A stretch of DNA of 64,000 bases from SH-MAG3 sp036374995 (GTDB taxonomy: Bacteria; Gemmatimonadota; Gemmatimonadetes; Longimicrobiales; RSA9): assembly GCA_036374995.1 (NCBI GenBank), contig DASUSS010000108.1:124001-188000 (forward strand), given 5' to 3'. Positions 8,560 to 17,882 of this stretch are shown here, piece after piece (position 1 is the stretch's first letter; the number at the start of each line of letters is the position of its first letter). A program made the translations under genes and the position numbers. The notes under the pieces were generated by a model, which saw only the letters and a list, made by a program, of their open reading frames with translations, made no database searches and had not been told where the DNA came from.

Positions 8560-9198
8560 TCAGCGGGAGACCCATGCGCTGGAGCGTACGCAGAAGCGCA
8601 GCGGCCAGTCGACAGCGCGCGTGATACCGATCCGCGGACCGCACTCGACCTGCGCATCCGGAATGCGTTGGCCCTCCAGAATGAAGAGCGGCTCGCGATC
8701 GAGCGGATGCGCGTTCAGCTGTCCGGTGATGCCGAGCGCACCCGCGAGCTTCCCGGGGCCGTTGGTGAGCGCGACATCCGGCAGACGCTTCTGTCCCACG
8801 CTGCGTCGCGCGCGCATGTGCTCGATGCCGTGGAGCGGCTCGACGGCGCGGATCAGGACGGCGGCCGGGTAATCGACGCGATCCGTGACGACGTTCAGAC
8901 ACCAGTGGATGCCGTATATTCGATAGACGTACGCGATGCCCGGCCGGCCGTACATCGCGTCGTTGCGGTCGGTGCGACCGATCCGCTGCGCGGCATGGGA
9001 CGCATCATCATGCGGTCCGACGTAGGCTTCCGTCTCGACGATGCGACCCTCCGTCCGGACGCCGTCGACCGTCGACACGAGGACGGTGCCGAGCAGATCC
9101 CGGGCGATCGTCCCGGCCGCACGCCCGTACCACGATGCAGCGAGGGCATCGGCACGCGGGGAGCGCACCGATGCCCTCGTCGCGCGTGCGGCGCTCAC
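8560..9198 (-). CDS. Alkyladenine (3-methyladenine) DNA glycosylase, MPG/AAG family
   Basis: This cytoplasmic base-excision-repair enzyme removes alkylated purines. Diagnostic segments are ARDLLGTVLV, IVETEAYVGPHDDASHA (containing the catalytic Glu), the MYGRPGIAYVYRIYGIHWCLNVVT stretch (with the intercalating Tyr region) and LTNGPGKLAGALGI. The GTG at 9198 overlaps the stop of the NYN-domain gene by four bases and gives 212 residues, a normal size. The longer upstream frame lies inside that gene and is rejected. It may be co-transcribed with the NYN gene, though no functional link is evident. Confidence 0.92.
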   Translation of the reverse strand: MSAARATRASVRSPRADALAASWYGRAAGTIARDLLGTVLVSTVDGVRTEGRIVETEAYVGPHDDASHAAQRIGRTDRNDAMYGRPGIAYVYRIYGIHWCLNVVTDRVDYPAAVLIRAVEPLHGIEHMRARRSVGQKRLPDVALTNGPGKLAGALGITGQLNAHPLDREPLFILEGQRIPDAQVECGPRIGITRAVDWPLRFCVRSSAWVSR

Positions 9199-11294
9199 TT
9201 GCCGGCCGGCTGTCCCCGGCGACCCCGGCGTGAGCCACGCCGGGCGGACTTCTTCGCGGCAGGCTTCGACGCCGCTGCGCCGGATTTCTGCGCTGCGGAC
9301 TGTGACGCACCCGAGCGCCGCGCGTCGACGTCCGCACGCCACGCCTCGATCAGCCGATCCCCGCGCGCCCCACCCATCACCTCACGGATCTCGTCCGGCC
9401 GGTTCTCCAGCGCCTCGAACACGTGCGCCGCGCCGAACCGGTTGATCAGCGCCTGCACCGATTTCGGACCGACACCCTTGTAGTTGTTGACGATGTAATT
9501 GGCGATCTCTCCCGCTTCACGCGGCAGGCCGAGCTCCCTCGGGTCGACCCGCTCCCTCTCGCGTGGCGCCTTCCTGGCCGCGGCCTTCCTCGCGGGCCGA
9601 ACGCCGTCCCGCTTCGCCTCGCCTTCGGCGGGAGCGGCTGCCTCCGTCGACGCCGGCGTCGGCGTCGCCTGCCCGCTCACGCGTGCCGCCTGGCCCTCGA
9701 GCAGCGGCGGCGGACCTGCCGGCGCGACGCGGCCGCGCGAGCCGCGCCGGAACCCGATCGGTGCGGGCGGCCCCTTCGCCGGCGCCGCGACGCCCGGCTC
9801 CGGCGCCTTCGCCGCAGGGGTGGGAGCGGCCTCCTTCGACCTGGCGACGGCCGGTGGTGCCGTGTCGGGCGCTGCGGCCGCCACCGGCGCCCGCTCCCCG
9901 GCCGGCTCGCGCTCGCGGCGCTCGCCTCGCCCGCGGCCGCGACCGCGCTCCCGGCGGCCGCCCCGGCTCTCGCCCGGCTCTTCCGCCGCGCCGCCTTCCG
10001 CGCCGAGCAGCACGTCGTAGTTGCCGCCCTCGGTCTTGCGGAGCGTGATCACCTCGGCATCGTGCGCCTGGCGCAGGAAGCGGCTGAACTTGCTGAATCC
10101 GAGCGCCGTCTCATCCCAGCCGGGCGACAGCTCCAGGATCCGGCGCTTCACGTCCGAGTCGCGCACGGCCGGGCCGTTCTTGCGGACCAGGTCCGCCGTC
10201 GCGCGCCGCAGCAGGTCGTAGGAATCGCCGAGATCGCCGGCCGGAACGGCCGTCGGTTCTACCGCCCTCGCGGCTGCCGGCGGCTGCTCCCCGGGCGCAG
10301 CGCGCGCACGCTCCGGCCTCGCGGGCTCCGGCTCCGTCTTCGCGGCCGCCGGCTCCTCGGCCGCGGTTGCCTCGACGCGCTCCGCCGGCTCCTTCCGCTC
10401 CTCCGCCGGTCTCACCTCCTCACGCCGACCCCGTCCCCGACGGCCCCGACCGCGCCGGGCCTCGCGGGCCTCGGCGGTCGGCTCGGCCGCCGTCTCCGCC
10501 TCGGCCGACGGCGGACCCACCTCGAACTGTCCGTTGTCCTGCTTCCGCAGCGAGAGGATCCCACGGCCCGCCGCTTCCTGGAGGAACTTGTTGAACTTCG
10601 CGAAGCCGAGCGACTTCTCGTCGAAGCCGGGATCCATCTCGAGCAGGACCTGCTTCAGCCGATCGGAACGCATCACGTCGTCGTTCTCGATCATCTGCTT
10701 CAGCGCCATCTCGACCAGCTCCCACGGGTCCTCGCTGACCACGGGCGGCTCGTCGCCGGCGCGCGTCAGGCCCGTGAGCGCCGAGTACGAGTAGTACTCG
10801 TCGCAGTTCTGCACGAGGAGGTCGGACGCCGACTCACGGATGCCGACGCCGATGACGTACTTGCCGTACTCCTTCAGCTTCAGCACCAGGCTGCTGAAGT
10901 CGCTGTCGCCGGAGAGCAGGATGAACGTGCCGATCTCCGAGCGCGTGAACACGAGCTCGAGCGCATCGATCGCGAGCCGGATGTCCGTCGCGTTCTTCTT
11001 CGCGCTGCCGTACGCCGGCGCGAAGATCAGGTCGACGGAAGACTCCGCGAGCGGCACGATGTACTGCGGGTAGCGCCGCCAGTCCGCATACGCGCGCTGG
11101 ACGGCCACCTTGCCCTTGATGATGTCGCTGTTGAGGAGGTTCTTCAGTTCCTTCGTGAGGTCACTGCGGATCCCCATCGTCACGTTGTCGAAATCGATGA
11201 GGAGTGCTGCATGCGGCTCCGCTGCTGTCGAGCCGCCGGACCGGCCCCGGTAGGGCGTCCGTGCGAATTGTGCTGTCATTTGCCTCGCGTTCAC
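9195..11294 (-). CDS. NYN-domain protein with two OST-HTH (LOTUS) domains and a C-terminal HhH-like domain
   Basis: A 699-residue putative RNA-processing protein. Residues 28-172 form a NYN (PIN-like, LabA/DUF88) domain with the acidic residues of IDFDN, NATDIRLAIDAL and LSGDSDF in place, so nuclease activity is plausible. OST-HTH/LOTUS domains sit at about 189-262 and 357-432 and are similar to each other. Between and after them run Arg/Gly-, Ala/Pro- and Glu-rich linkers that look disordered and nucleic-acid binding. A compact domain at 590-660 with YKGVGPKSVQALINRFG looks like helix-hairpin-helix, and the tail is very basic. The GTG at 11294 is the longest start; the ATG at 11279 has a GAGG just before it and may be the true start. 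Confidence 0.85.
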   Translation of the reverse strand: MNARQMTAQFARTPYRGRSGGSTAAEPHAALLIDFDNVTMGIRSDLTKELKNLLNSDIIKGKVAVQRAYADWRRYPQYIVPLAESSVDLIFAPAYGSAKKNATDIRLAIDALELVFTRSEIGTFILLSGDSDFSSLVLKLKEYGKYVIGVGIRESASDLLVQNCDEYYSYSALTGLTRAGDEPPVVSEDPWELVEMALKQMIENDDVMRSDRLKQVLLEMDPGFDEKSLGFAKFNKFLQEAAGRGILSLRKQDNGQFEVGPPSAEAETAAEPTAEAREARRGRGRRGRGRREEVRPAEERKEPAERVEATAAEEPAAAKTEPEPARPERARAAPGEQPPAAARAVEPTAVPAGDLGDSYDLLRRATADLVRKNGPAVRDSDVKRRILELSPGWDETALGFSKFSRFLRQAHDAEVITLRKTEGGNYDVLLGAEGGAAEEPGESRGGRRERGRGRGRGERREREPAGERAPVAAAAPDTAPPAVARSKEAAPTPAAKAPEPGVAAPAKGPPAPIGFRRGSRGRVAPAGPPPLLEGQAARVSGQATPTPASTEAAAPAEGEAKRDGVRPARKAAARKAPRERERVDPRELGLPREAGEIANYIVNNYKGVGPKSVQALINRFGAAHVFEALENRPDEIREVMGGARGDRLIEAWRADVDARRSGASQSAAQKSGAAASKPAAKKSARRGSRRGRRGQPAGK

Positions 11295-11598
11295 TTTCTG
11301 TTGGGCGGCGCCGTGCGCCGCCGATTCTCATGGGCGAGGCCGCTCCGCCGTTTCGCAACCGGGGCACCGCATGGACCGGCGATCGTCCGATCGCGGATCC
11401 ATCGCGGCGCCGCGCTCGCGGCCCGGCTGGAACAGCCCCGACTTGCTGCGCGGGAGCGGAAAGGGCGAGAGACGTGTCATCGGGTGAGTGAGTGGGTCCG
11501 TGCAGCGGGCTGCCCACAGCCATGTTCCCGCCGTCTTCACCCACACCCGGACCTCGAACGCTCCCGGTCCCTTCCTCTTCCGAGTCGGTCGCCAGCCG
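11295..11598. other. Intergenic stretch without recognisable gene
   Basis: About 300 bases separate the acyl-CoA ligase stop from the NYN gene start. Frames across it are shadows with no start signal or family resemblance. A promoter for the NYN gene is expected here, but I see no convincing -35/-10 pair. Confidence 0.5.
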
Positions 11599-13200
11599 TC
11601 AGGGCCGCCGACTCGACTCCTCCGCGCTCACCATGCGGGCCAGCTCGACCCGCCGGACCTTGCCGCTGCCAGTCAGCGGGAAGGAATCGAAAAACCGGAC
11701 GATGTCGGGCACCTTGTAGTCCGCCAGCGTGCTGCGACACCAGTCCTTGATCTCCTCACCGGTGATGATCGCTCCCTCCACCGCGAGGATGCAGGCACAT
11801 ACCTGCTCGCCCAGGACGTCGTGCGGTAACCCGACGATGGCCACATCGAGCACCGCAGGGTGCGCGTGCAGCCGGTCCTCCACCTCGCGCGGGTAGACGT
11901 TGAACCCGCCGCGGATGATCAGCTCCTTGCGCCGGCCGACGATGTGGAGGTACCCCTCCTCGTCGATCATGCCCAGATCGCCAGTCAGGAAATAGCCATC
12001 CTCGTCGAACGACTGCGCCGTCTCTCCCGGCTGGCGGTAATACCCCTTCATCACGCCGACGCCCCGGATCGCCACCTCGCCGAGGCTCTCCTCGGGCAGG
12101 ACCGTGCCATCCAGGTCGAGGACCCGCACCTCCGTGCCGGGCAGTGGCCGACCGACCGTGAAGACCGCCTTCTCCTCCGGATCGTCCACGCGCGTCATGG
12201 CGACGGTCGACGCCGTCTCCGTCAGCGAGTAGGCGACGCAGAGGTTCGGACACAGCTCGGCGCGAATGCGGCGAACCATCTCGTCGCCGATCGGTGCGCC
12301 GGCGACGATACCGGCACGCAGAGACGAGAGATCGCGCTTCGCGCTCTCGTTCTCGCGCATCTCGGTGATATACACCGTTGGCACGCCATAGTGCACCGTG
12401 ACGCGATGCCGCTCGATCAGGTCGAGCGCGCGCGCGGGATCGAACTGCTCCTGGAGCACGAGGCAGGCGCCGGCGAACAGCGTGCCCAGCACGCCCGGTC
12501 CGAGACCGAACACGTGGAAGACCGTGGCCACGCCGAAGATGATGTCGTGCTCGTCGAGCCGCAGCGAGTCCGCCGTCGCGGCGGCGGTGACGAGCAGGTT
12601 CTCGTGCGTCAGCGCCACGCCCTTCGGCTTCCCCATCGTGCCGGAGGTATACAGGATCGCGAACGTGTCCTCGGCCGGATTCAGCTCGACCTGCGGCACT
12701 TCCCGCCCTTCCCCGCTCGACTCGAGATCCTCGAACTGATAGATCCGGTCGTCGTACCAGAGATCCTCCTCGCCGACCGTGACGAGATATTGCAGATCGG
12801 GCAGCGACGTGAGGAAGTTCTCGAACAGCTGGAGGTAATCGACGCCGTTGAACGTCTCGGCGCAGACGACGACGGTCGCCTCGGAGTGACGGAGCATGTA
12901 CTGGAGCTCCGGCACCGTGTAGCGGGGATTCAGCGGAACGATGATCGCGCCGAGCTTCGCGGCGGCGAACATCGTGACGACGAATTCGGGCCAGTTCGGC
13001 AGGTCCAGTGCGATGCGATCGCCGCGCTCGACGCCGAGCTCGTGGAGCGCTGCGGCGAGTGCAGATGCGCGCGCGTTGACCTGGCGGAAGGTGAAGCGCC
13101 GGTCACCGAACATGAGGAACACGCGGTCCGGGTGCTCCCGCGCGCGTTCTTCCAGGACCTGTGCGACCGACCGTCCAGCGGCGCGCTCAGCGAGCGCCAT
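11599..13200 (-). CDS. Long-chain fatty acid-CoA ligase-like AMP-forming enzyme
   Basis: An ANL-superfamily acyl-CoA synthetase of 533 residues that activates a carboxylic acid to an acyl-adenylate and then a CoA thioester. The P-loop-like YTSGTMGKPKGVALTHEN is near residue 190, YSLTETAS near 320, and the hinge and C-terminal domain GDLGMIDEEGYLHIVGRRKELI with RGGFNVYPREVED near 400-430. The C-terminal lysine region GSGKVRR is present. The ATG at 13200 follows GGAGGG, and the longer frame is unsupported. Fatty-acid chain length cannot be told from sequence alone. Its presence fits the etf genes, since beta-oxidation dehydrogenases reduce ETF, but it is not in their operon. Confidence 0.87.
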   Translation of the reverse strand: MALAERAAGRSVAQVLEERAREHPDRVFLMFGDRRFTFRQVNARASALAAALHELGVERGDRIALDLPNWPEFVVTMFAAAKLGAIIVPLNPRYTVPELQYMLRHSEATVVVCAETFNGVDYLQLFENFLTSLPDLQYLVTVGEEDLWYDDRIYQFEDLESSGEGREVPQVELNPAEDTFAILYTSGTMGKPKGVALTHENLLVTAAATADSLRLDEHDIIFGVATVFHVFGLGPGVLGTLFAGACLVLQEQFDPARALDLIERHRVTVHYGVPTVYITEMRENESAKRDLSSLRAGIVAGAPIGDEMVRRIRAELCPNLCVAYSLTETASTVAMTRVDDPEEKAVFTVGRPLPGTEVRVLDLDGTVLPEESLGEVAIRGVGVMKGYYRQPGETAQSFDEDGYFLTGDLGMIDEEGYLHIVGRRKELIIRGGFNVYPREVEDRLHAHPAVLDVAIVGLPHDVLGEQVCACILAVEGAIITGEEIKDWCRSTLADYKVPDIVRFFDSFPLTGSGKVRRVELARMVSAEESSRRP

Positions 13201-13291
13201 CAACCCTCCGCGACTGTTCCGCCAATGCACCGGCGGCCCCGATCGGGCGCCGCCAGGGGCAGCAGGAAGATACCGCAGCGCCAGAGGCCAG

Positions 13292-14416
13292 TCAAACGCG
13301 GTCGGACGCGCCTGCCACGTTCGGCAGGACGCGTTTCAGCACGTCTTCGTCCACCTGATGAGTCCATGCACCATGGTCGGCGCGCGCGCATGCGCCCACC
13401 TCGCGCAGGAGCACGAAGCGCGGTACGGCGCGCCGCGCTTTCTTGTCGATGCGAATGGCGCGGATCAGCTCATCGGGATCCGCCGCCGCGTGCGTGGGCA
13501 GCCCGAGCCGGCCGAGCAGCTGTGCGAGCACGCGCGCCGTGCCCGCACGCGTCACCCCCACCGCCTCGCCGAGCGCCGCCTCGATGCACATGCCGGTCGC
13601 CACCGCATGGCCGTGCGCCAGCCCGTATCCGCTCGACCGCTCCAGCGCGTGACCGACGGTGTGCCCGAAATTCAGAATGGCGCGGAGGCCGGCCTCGTGA
13701 GGATCCTCGGAGACGACATCGGCCTTCAGCTCGATCGACCGCGTGATGAGGTGCTCGAGCGCTGCCGCGTGCAGGGCGAGGAGGGCATCGACGTTCTCGC
13801 CGATCCAGCCGAAGTATTCGGCATCCAGGACGGCGCCGTGCTTCACCGCCTCCGCGAGGCCCGAGCGCAGCTCGACGTGCGGCAGCGTCGCGAGCTCCGC
13901 CGGGTCGATGATGACGATGCGCGGCGCGTGGAACGCACCCACGAGGTTCTTCCCTGCGGGCGTATCGACACCGGTCTTGCCGCCGACCGAAGCGTCGATC
14001 ATGGCGAGCAGCGTCGTCGGGAGCTGGACGAACGGCACTCCCCGCATGTACGTCGCGGCGACGAATCCGGCGAGGTCGCCGGTCACGCCACCGCCCAGCG
14101 CGATGACGCACGAATCGCGGCCGAACCCGAGCTCGAGCATCCGATCGGTGAGCGCCGCCCAGGTCTGCCGCGTCTTGTGCGGCTCGCCGTCCGGGAACGT
14201 GAGCACCGTGGTGGACAGGCCGGCGGCGCGCAGCATCCGGACGACACGATCGCCGTGGCTGTCGGCCAGAGTGTCGGGAGTGATCACGGCGTAGGCGGCC
14301 GCCGGCGCCGCGGCCGTGACGTGCGCGGCCAGATCGAGGAACGCCCCCGCATGCACCACGACGTCGTAACCGGATACCGGCTCGACGCGGGGATCGACGT
14401 GGATGCGTCCGGCCAT
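13292..14416 (-). CDS. aroB: 3-dehydroquinate synthase
   Basis: AroB converts DAHP to 3-dehydroquinate, the second step of the shikimate pathway, using NAD and a metal ion. The 374-residue protein has the NAD-binding ALGGGVTGDLAGFVAATYMRG block near 100, the PTTLLAMIDASVGGKTGVD core near 125, the SGLAEAVKHGAVLD segment near 180, and metal-ligand regions NFGHTVGHALE and LAHGHAVATGM. The ATG overlaps the stop of the upstream lipoprotein gene by one base (TGATG), so the two are coupled. Start and length match the family well. Confidence 0.95.
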   Translation of the reverse strand: MAGRIHVDPRVEPVSGYDVVVHAGAFLDLAAHVTAAAPAAAYAVITPDTLADSHGDRVVRMLRAAGLSTTVLTFPDGEPHKTRQTWAALTDRMLELGFGRDSCVIALGGGVTGDLAGFVAATYMRGVPFVQLPTTLLAMIDASVGGKTGVDTPAGKNLVGAFHAPRIVIIDPAELATLPHVELRSGLAEAVKHGAVLDAEYFGWIGENVDALLALHAAALEHLITRSIELKADVVSEDPHEAGLRAILNFGHTVGHALERSSGYGLAHGHAVATGMCIEAALGEAVGVTRAGTARVLAQLLGRLGLPTHAAADPDELIRAIRIDKKARRAVPRFVLLREVGACARADHGAWTHQVDEDVLKRVLPNVAGASDRV

Positions 14417-15675
14417 CAGCGTGTCTGGAGCGGCGTGACATCCACGCCCGCAGGAGCGTCGATCACCTGGACGGCCGCGCGGCCGTCGCGCTCGGCACGC
14501 AGCACGCTCACGCTGCGCGCCGGCCGCCGGCCGGCCGCGCTGCGGACGGCGTCGGCGAAGCGGTCTGCGTCCGCGGCCGTTTCCCACAGACTCACCCAGT
14601 ACAGAACGTCGTGGTTTCCGGGAGCCTCCAGGAGTGCATACCGATCCCCCTCCCAGCCGACCGTGGCCGCGCGGGCGGCGTCATCGACGTGGTGCGCCAG
14701 GAAGATCGACATCTCGAGCTGACCGAGCCCGTCCTCGCGCAGCATGCGCCAGCCCGCGGGCGCGCTGCCGAGCGTCACTGGTACCGGCTCGTCACGCTCG
14801 CGAATGAAATGCTCGCCCGGCGCGATCACCTGCTCCGTCGACTGCGGCATGAGCGAATCGAGCGGCGCCGGATAGCGCGGCAGCGGCGCGCGCGACGTCC
14901 ACAGTGCGTGAACGAACGCGGCGCCCTCGATGTACGGAAACAGCAGCGTCTCTCGCACGATCCGCGGCGCCCGCCGAAACACCGGGAACTCGGCCTCCTG
15001 CGCCGCCATCGCCTCCTCCTGATCGAGCGCGGGTGGCGCGAGCGACACCGGATCGACCTGCCTGCCGGCCGCACGTTCGGCGAGCAGTGTGATCATGACG
15101 AGCATTGCGTGTCCCTCGAGCGCCGCATGCGCCGCGGTCTGCCGGTCGTTGCCGCGATCCGGCGCGACCAGCGAATCGAGATTCGTGTGCTGGTCCTGGA
15201 GTGCATGCACCAGCTCGTGCGCGATCACCTGTACCTCGTCGGCCTCGGCGCCCTCGACAATGAACAGCGTCCGTTCCGTCGGTGCGTAGTAGCCGAGCAC
15301 CTGCTCGGTGTAGAGGTCGAGCAGCAGCGCATGGAGGTCGAGCGTGTCCGGCAGGAGCCCGAGCGCGACGTACGTGCGCCGCAGCGACTCCAGCTCGGCA
15401 GGCGGCAGCTCGTGCTCGAGCCGGGTCGCCACATATCTGCGTGCCTCTTCGCGCGGCTGCCAGCGCACGCGCAGCGCCTCGCGCCGGTCGAGCCCGGAGA
15501 TGCGCTCCAGCGTCGGGACCAGCCGCTCGACGATGCGCGCCAGGTCACGCGGCGAGTCGGCATCGACCACGGGAGCCGCAGCGCCGTCGCGCTGCTGCGC
15601 GTCGTCACACGAGCCGCACAGCAGAGCGGCGATTACGCAGGCGATGTTCTGGAGGCGCAGGCGCGAGCTGATCAT
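14416..15675 (-). CDS. Probable zinc-metallopeptidase-like lipoprotein
   Basis: A 419-residue exported protein of unknown specificity. The N-terminus is a hydrophobic signal ending LLCGSC, which resembles a lipobox, so it may be membrane-anchored. A gluzincin-type motif HELVHALQDQH lies near residue 150, with an acidic/ALEGHAML segment about 30 residues later that could supply the third zinc ligand. The C-terminal half contains no domain I recognise. It is translationally coupled to folK upstream (ATGA) and aroB downstream (TGATG), although both are cytoplasmic metabolic enzymes. The peptidase activity is inferred only from the zinc motif. Confidence 0.75.
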   Translation of the reverse strand: MISSRLRLQNIACVIAALLCGSCDDAQQRDGAAAPVVDADSPRDLARIVERLVPTLERISGLDRREALRVRWQPREEARRYVATRLEHELPPAELESLRRTYVALGLLPDTLDLHALLLDLYTEQVLGYYAPTERTLFIVEGAEADEVQVIAHELVHALQDQHTNLDSLVAPDRGNDRQTAAHAALEGHAMLVMITLLAERAAGRQVDPVSLAPPALDQEEAMAAQEAEFPVFRRAPRIVRETLLFPYIEGAAFVHALWTSRAPLPRYPAPLDSLMPQSTEQVIAPGEHFIRERDEPVPVTLGSAPAGWRMLREDGLGQLEMSIFLAHHVDDAARAATVGWEGDRYALLEAPGNHDVLYWVSLWETAADADRFADAVRSAAGRRPARSVSVLRAERDGRAAVQVIDAPAGVDVTPLQTR

Positions 15676-16193
15676 CTGTCCGGACCACCTGTGGTTTCGA
15701 GCGGGAGACCCAGCACGTCCCGGGCCGAGCCCAGCGTTACGAGCGATCGGTCACCGATTGCGGCGAGGCGCTCGGCCAGCCGCTCGCCGGATACGGGATG
15801 CCGCAGTTCGGGATCGAGGTCGAGGAGCGGCGCCAGCACGAACGGGCGGTCCATGATGCCGGGGTGAGGAACGACGAAGTCGGGCGTCTCGATGCGGTCG
15901 GAGCCATAGAGCAGAATGTCGATGTCTATGACGCGCGGCCCCATGCGATGCGTCGGGGTTCGGCCGATCCGGACCTCGAGATCCTTGACCGCGTGCAGCA
16001 GGGCCTCGGGTCCGAGCGGCGTACGGATGCGGATGGCCATGTTCAGGAAACGCGGCTGTCCGGTGAAGCCGTACGGCTCCGACTCGTAGACGCGGGAGGC
16101 GCGCTCGATCGTGCCGAGCGCGGCCATGCCGGTGATTGCGGCGTGCAGATGGGCCGCGCGGTCACCCAGGTTGGTGCCGAGACCGAGCAGCAC
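15672..16193 (-). CDS. folK: 6-hydroxymethyl-7,8-dihydropterin pyrophosphokinase
   Basis: FolK transfers pyrophosphate from ATP to the pterin precursor of folate. Landmarks are LLGLGTNLGDRAAHL at the N-terminus, YESEPYGFTGQPRFLNMA near 45, the magnesium-binding MGPRVIDIDILLYG near 90 and VVPHPGIMDRPFVLAPL near 120. I place the start at the GTG at 16193, which gives 173 residues and clears the preceding cupin gene; the ATG at 16280 would overlap that gene by 77 bases. Its stop overlaps the metallopeptidase-like gene by four bases. Confidence 0.92.
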   Translation of the reverse strand: MLLGLGTNLGDRAAHLHAAITGMAALGTIERASRVYESEPYGFTGQPRFLNMAIRIRTPLGPEALLHAVKDLEVRIGRTPTHRMGPRVIDIDILLYGSDRIETPDFVVPHPGIMDRPFVLAPLLDLDPELRHPVSGERLAERLAAIGDRSLVTLGSARDVLGLPLETTGGPDR

Positions 16194-16203
16194 GACGGCC
16201 GCA

Positions 16204-16563
16204 TCAGCCGCGCCCGTAACGGTCCTCCAGCCGGACGACGTCGTCCAAATGCGGTGTCGATGCCTCGAGGATGTCGACATCCGTGATCGCCTCGACGCGA
16301 TGCACGGTCGGCGGGCGGATACGCACGCTCTCGCCTTCCATCAGCTCGATCGTCTCCAGCTCGCCGACGCCCGGCCCGATCACCAGCCGCATCCTCCCGC
16401 GCAGCAGGTGCATCGTCTCATCCTTGCGGTCGTGATACTGGAGCGAGAGCGCATGGCCGGCACGCACGTGGAGGATCTTGCCGACGTAGTGCTCGGTGTC
16501 CGCCCAGATCAGCTCGTGCCCCCACGGCTTGTCCACCCGGCGCGGCACTCCATTGCTCGTCAC
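16204..16563 (-). CDS. Cupin-domain protein, mannose-6-phosphate isomerase-like
   Basis: A 119-residue single-cupin protein. Segments DKPWGHELIWADTEHYVGK, LHVRAGHALSLQYHDRKDETMHLLRG and IRPPTVHRVEAITDVDILEAST match the C-terminal cupin domain of mannose-1-phosphate guanylyltransferase/mannose-6-phosphate isomerase type II. The metal-ligand pattern (H, H, E, then a late H) is intact. Stand-alone versions may isomerise or bind sugar phosphates. It lies between tyrS and folK on the same strand, which gives no functional hint. The substrate is unknown. Confidence 0.8.
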   Translation of the reverse strand: MTSNGVPRRVDKPWGHELIWADTEHYVGKILHVRAGHALSLQYHDRKDETMHLLRGRMRLVIGPGVGELETIELMEGESVRIRPPTVHRVEAITDVDILEASTPHLDDVVRLEDRYGRG

Positions 16564-16582
16564 GTTCCATCTCCCCGGAAGT

Positions 16583-17824
16583 TCACTCGAAGGTCACGCG
16601 CACGAAGTGCCGCTTGCCGCGCTGCAGCAGGACACTGCCGCCGACGGGGGCGCGCACACGGGCGCCGCGGTCGCTGATCCGCGTTTCATCGACGGACACC
16701 GCGCCCTGGTCGAGCAGCCGCGCGGCGTCGCTGTTCGATGATGCGAGGCCCGCCGCGACGAGGAGCCCGGCGAGGGAGACGCCATCCGCGTCGCCGCGCA
16801 GGCGTTCGTCCGCACGCGAGAGGCGGATCCGCGGCACGTCCTGCGGTGTGCCGCGCTCGCGGAAGAGCCGGTCGAAGTGCGCCTCCGCCCTCGTGGCCTC
16901 CTCGTCATCGTGGTACGTCGCCGCGATCCGGTGGGCGAGCGCGCGCTTCGCGCCATAGGGATCGGAGGCCGCCCGCTCTACCGCCGCCTCGACCTCGCCC
17001 GGTTGCAGATTGCCGGCGAGGTGGATCCACTCCTCGAGGACCGCGTCGGGGATCGACATCGTCTTGCCGAACTGCTCCGTGGCCGGCTCGGCAATGCCAA
17101 TGTAGTTGTCGTACGACTTCGACATCTTCTGCTCGCCGTCCGTGCCACGGAGCAGCGGCATGATCAGGCAGATCTGCGGCTCCTGGCCGTAGCGCTCCTG
17201 GACCGTGCGCCCTACGAGCAGATTGAACTTCTGGTCGGTCCCGCCGAGCTCGACGTCTGCGTGCAGCGCAACGGAGTCGTACGCCTGCATGAGCGGGTAC
17301 ATGAACTCGAGGATCGAGATCGGCCGCTGCTGCGCATATCGCTTCGCGAAATCGTCGCGCTCGAGCATTCGCGCGACGGTGTATGTGGACGTGAGCTCGA
17401 GCAGCTTCGCGAGGTCCATGGGCGCGAGCCAGCGCGAGTTGAACTCGATACGCACGCGCGACACGTCGAGGATGCGGCCGACCTGCTGGGCGTACGTCTC
17501 GGCGTTCGCCGCGATCTCCTCCGGTGTCAGCCGCGGCCGCGTCTCGCTGCGGCCGCTCGGGTCACCGACCCGTGCGGTGTAGTCGCCAACCACGAAGATG
17601 ACCTCGTGGCCGAGCTCCTGGAACGTGCGGAGCTTGCGGATCGACACGGCGTGGCCGATATGCAGATCCGGACGTGTGGGATCGAACCCCTGCTTGATCC
17701 GCAGCGGCTCGCCGGTGCGCCGGCTGCGATCCAGTTTCCGCGCGAGCCCATCCTCCGGGATGATCTCCAGCGCGTCGCGCCGGATCTCGTCGATCTGGTC
17801 CTGAACGGGTGCGAAGTTCGACAT
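16583..17824 (-). CDS. tyrS: Tyrosyl-tRNA synthetase
   Basis: This enzyme charges tRNA-Tyr with tyrosine. The class I signature is GFDPTRPDLHIGHAV (HIGH near residue 50), the second signature KMSKSYDNYIG is near 230, and a C-terminal S4-like RNA-binding domain starts at about 340. At 413 residues it matches the TyrZ-like subgroup with the extended DPTRPDLHIGH motif. The ATG at 17824 is chosen because the conserved N-terminus starts there; the longer frame has no homologous content. I saw no T-box leader in the 58 bases upstream. Confidence 0.95.
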   Translation of the reverse strand: MSNFAPVQDQIDEIRRDALEIIPEDGLARKLDRSRRTGEPLRIKQGFDPTRPDLHIGHAVSIRKLRTFQELGHEVIFVVGDYTARVGDPSGRSETRPRLTPEEIAANAETYAQQVGRILDVSRVRIEFNSRWLAPMDLAKLLELTSTYTVARMLERDDFAKRYAQQRPISILEFMYPLMQAYDSVALHADVELGGTDQKFNLLVGRTVQERYGQEPQICLIMPLLRGTDGEQKMSKSYDNYIGIAEPATEQFGKTMSIPDAVLEEWIHLAGNLQPGEVEAAVERAASDPYGAKRALAHRIAATYHDDEEATRAEAHFDRLFRERGTPQDVPRIRLSRADERLRGDADGVSLAGLLVAAGLASSNSDAARLLDQGAVSVDETRISDRGARVRAPVGGSVLLQRGKRHFVRVTFE

Positions 17825-17882
17825 GGCGCGGATAGTACGACGGCGGCAGGGAAAGTGAAAGTGAACGGCGGCGCGACGGAAA

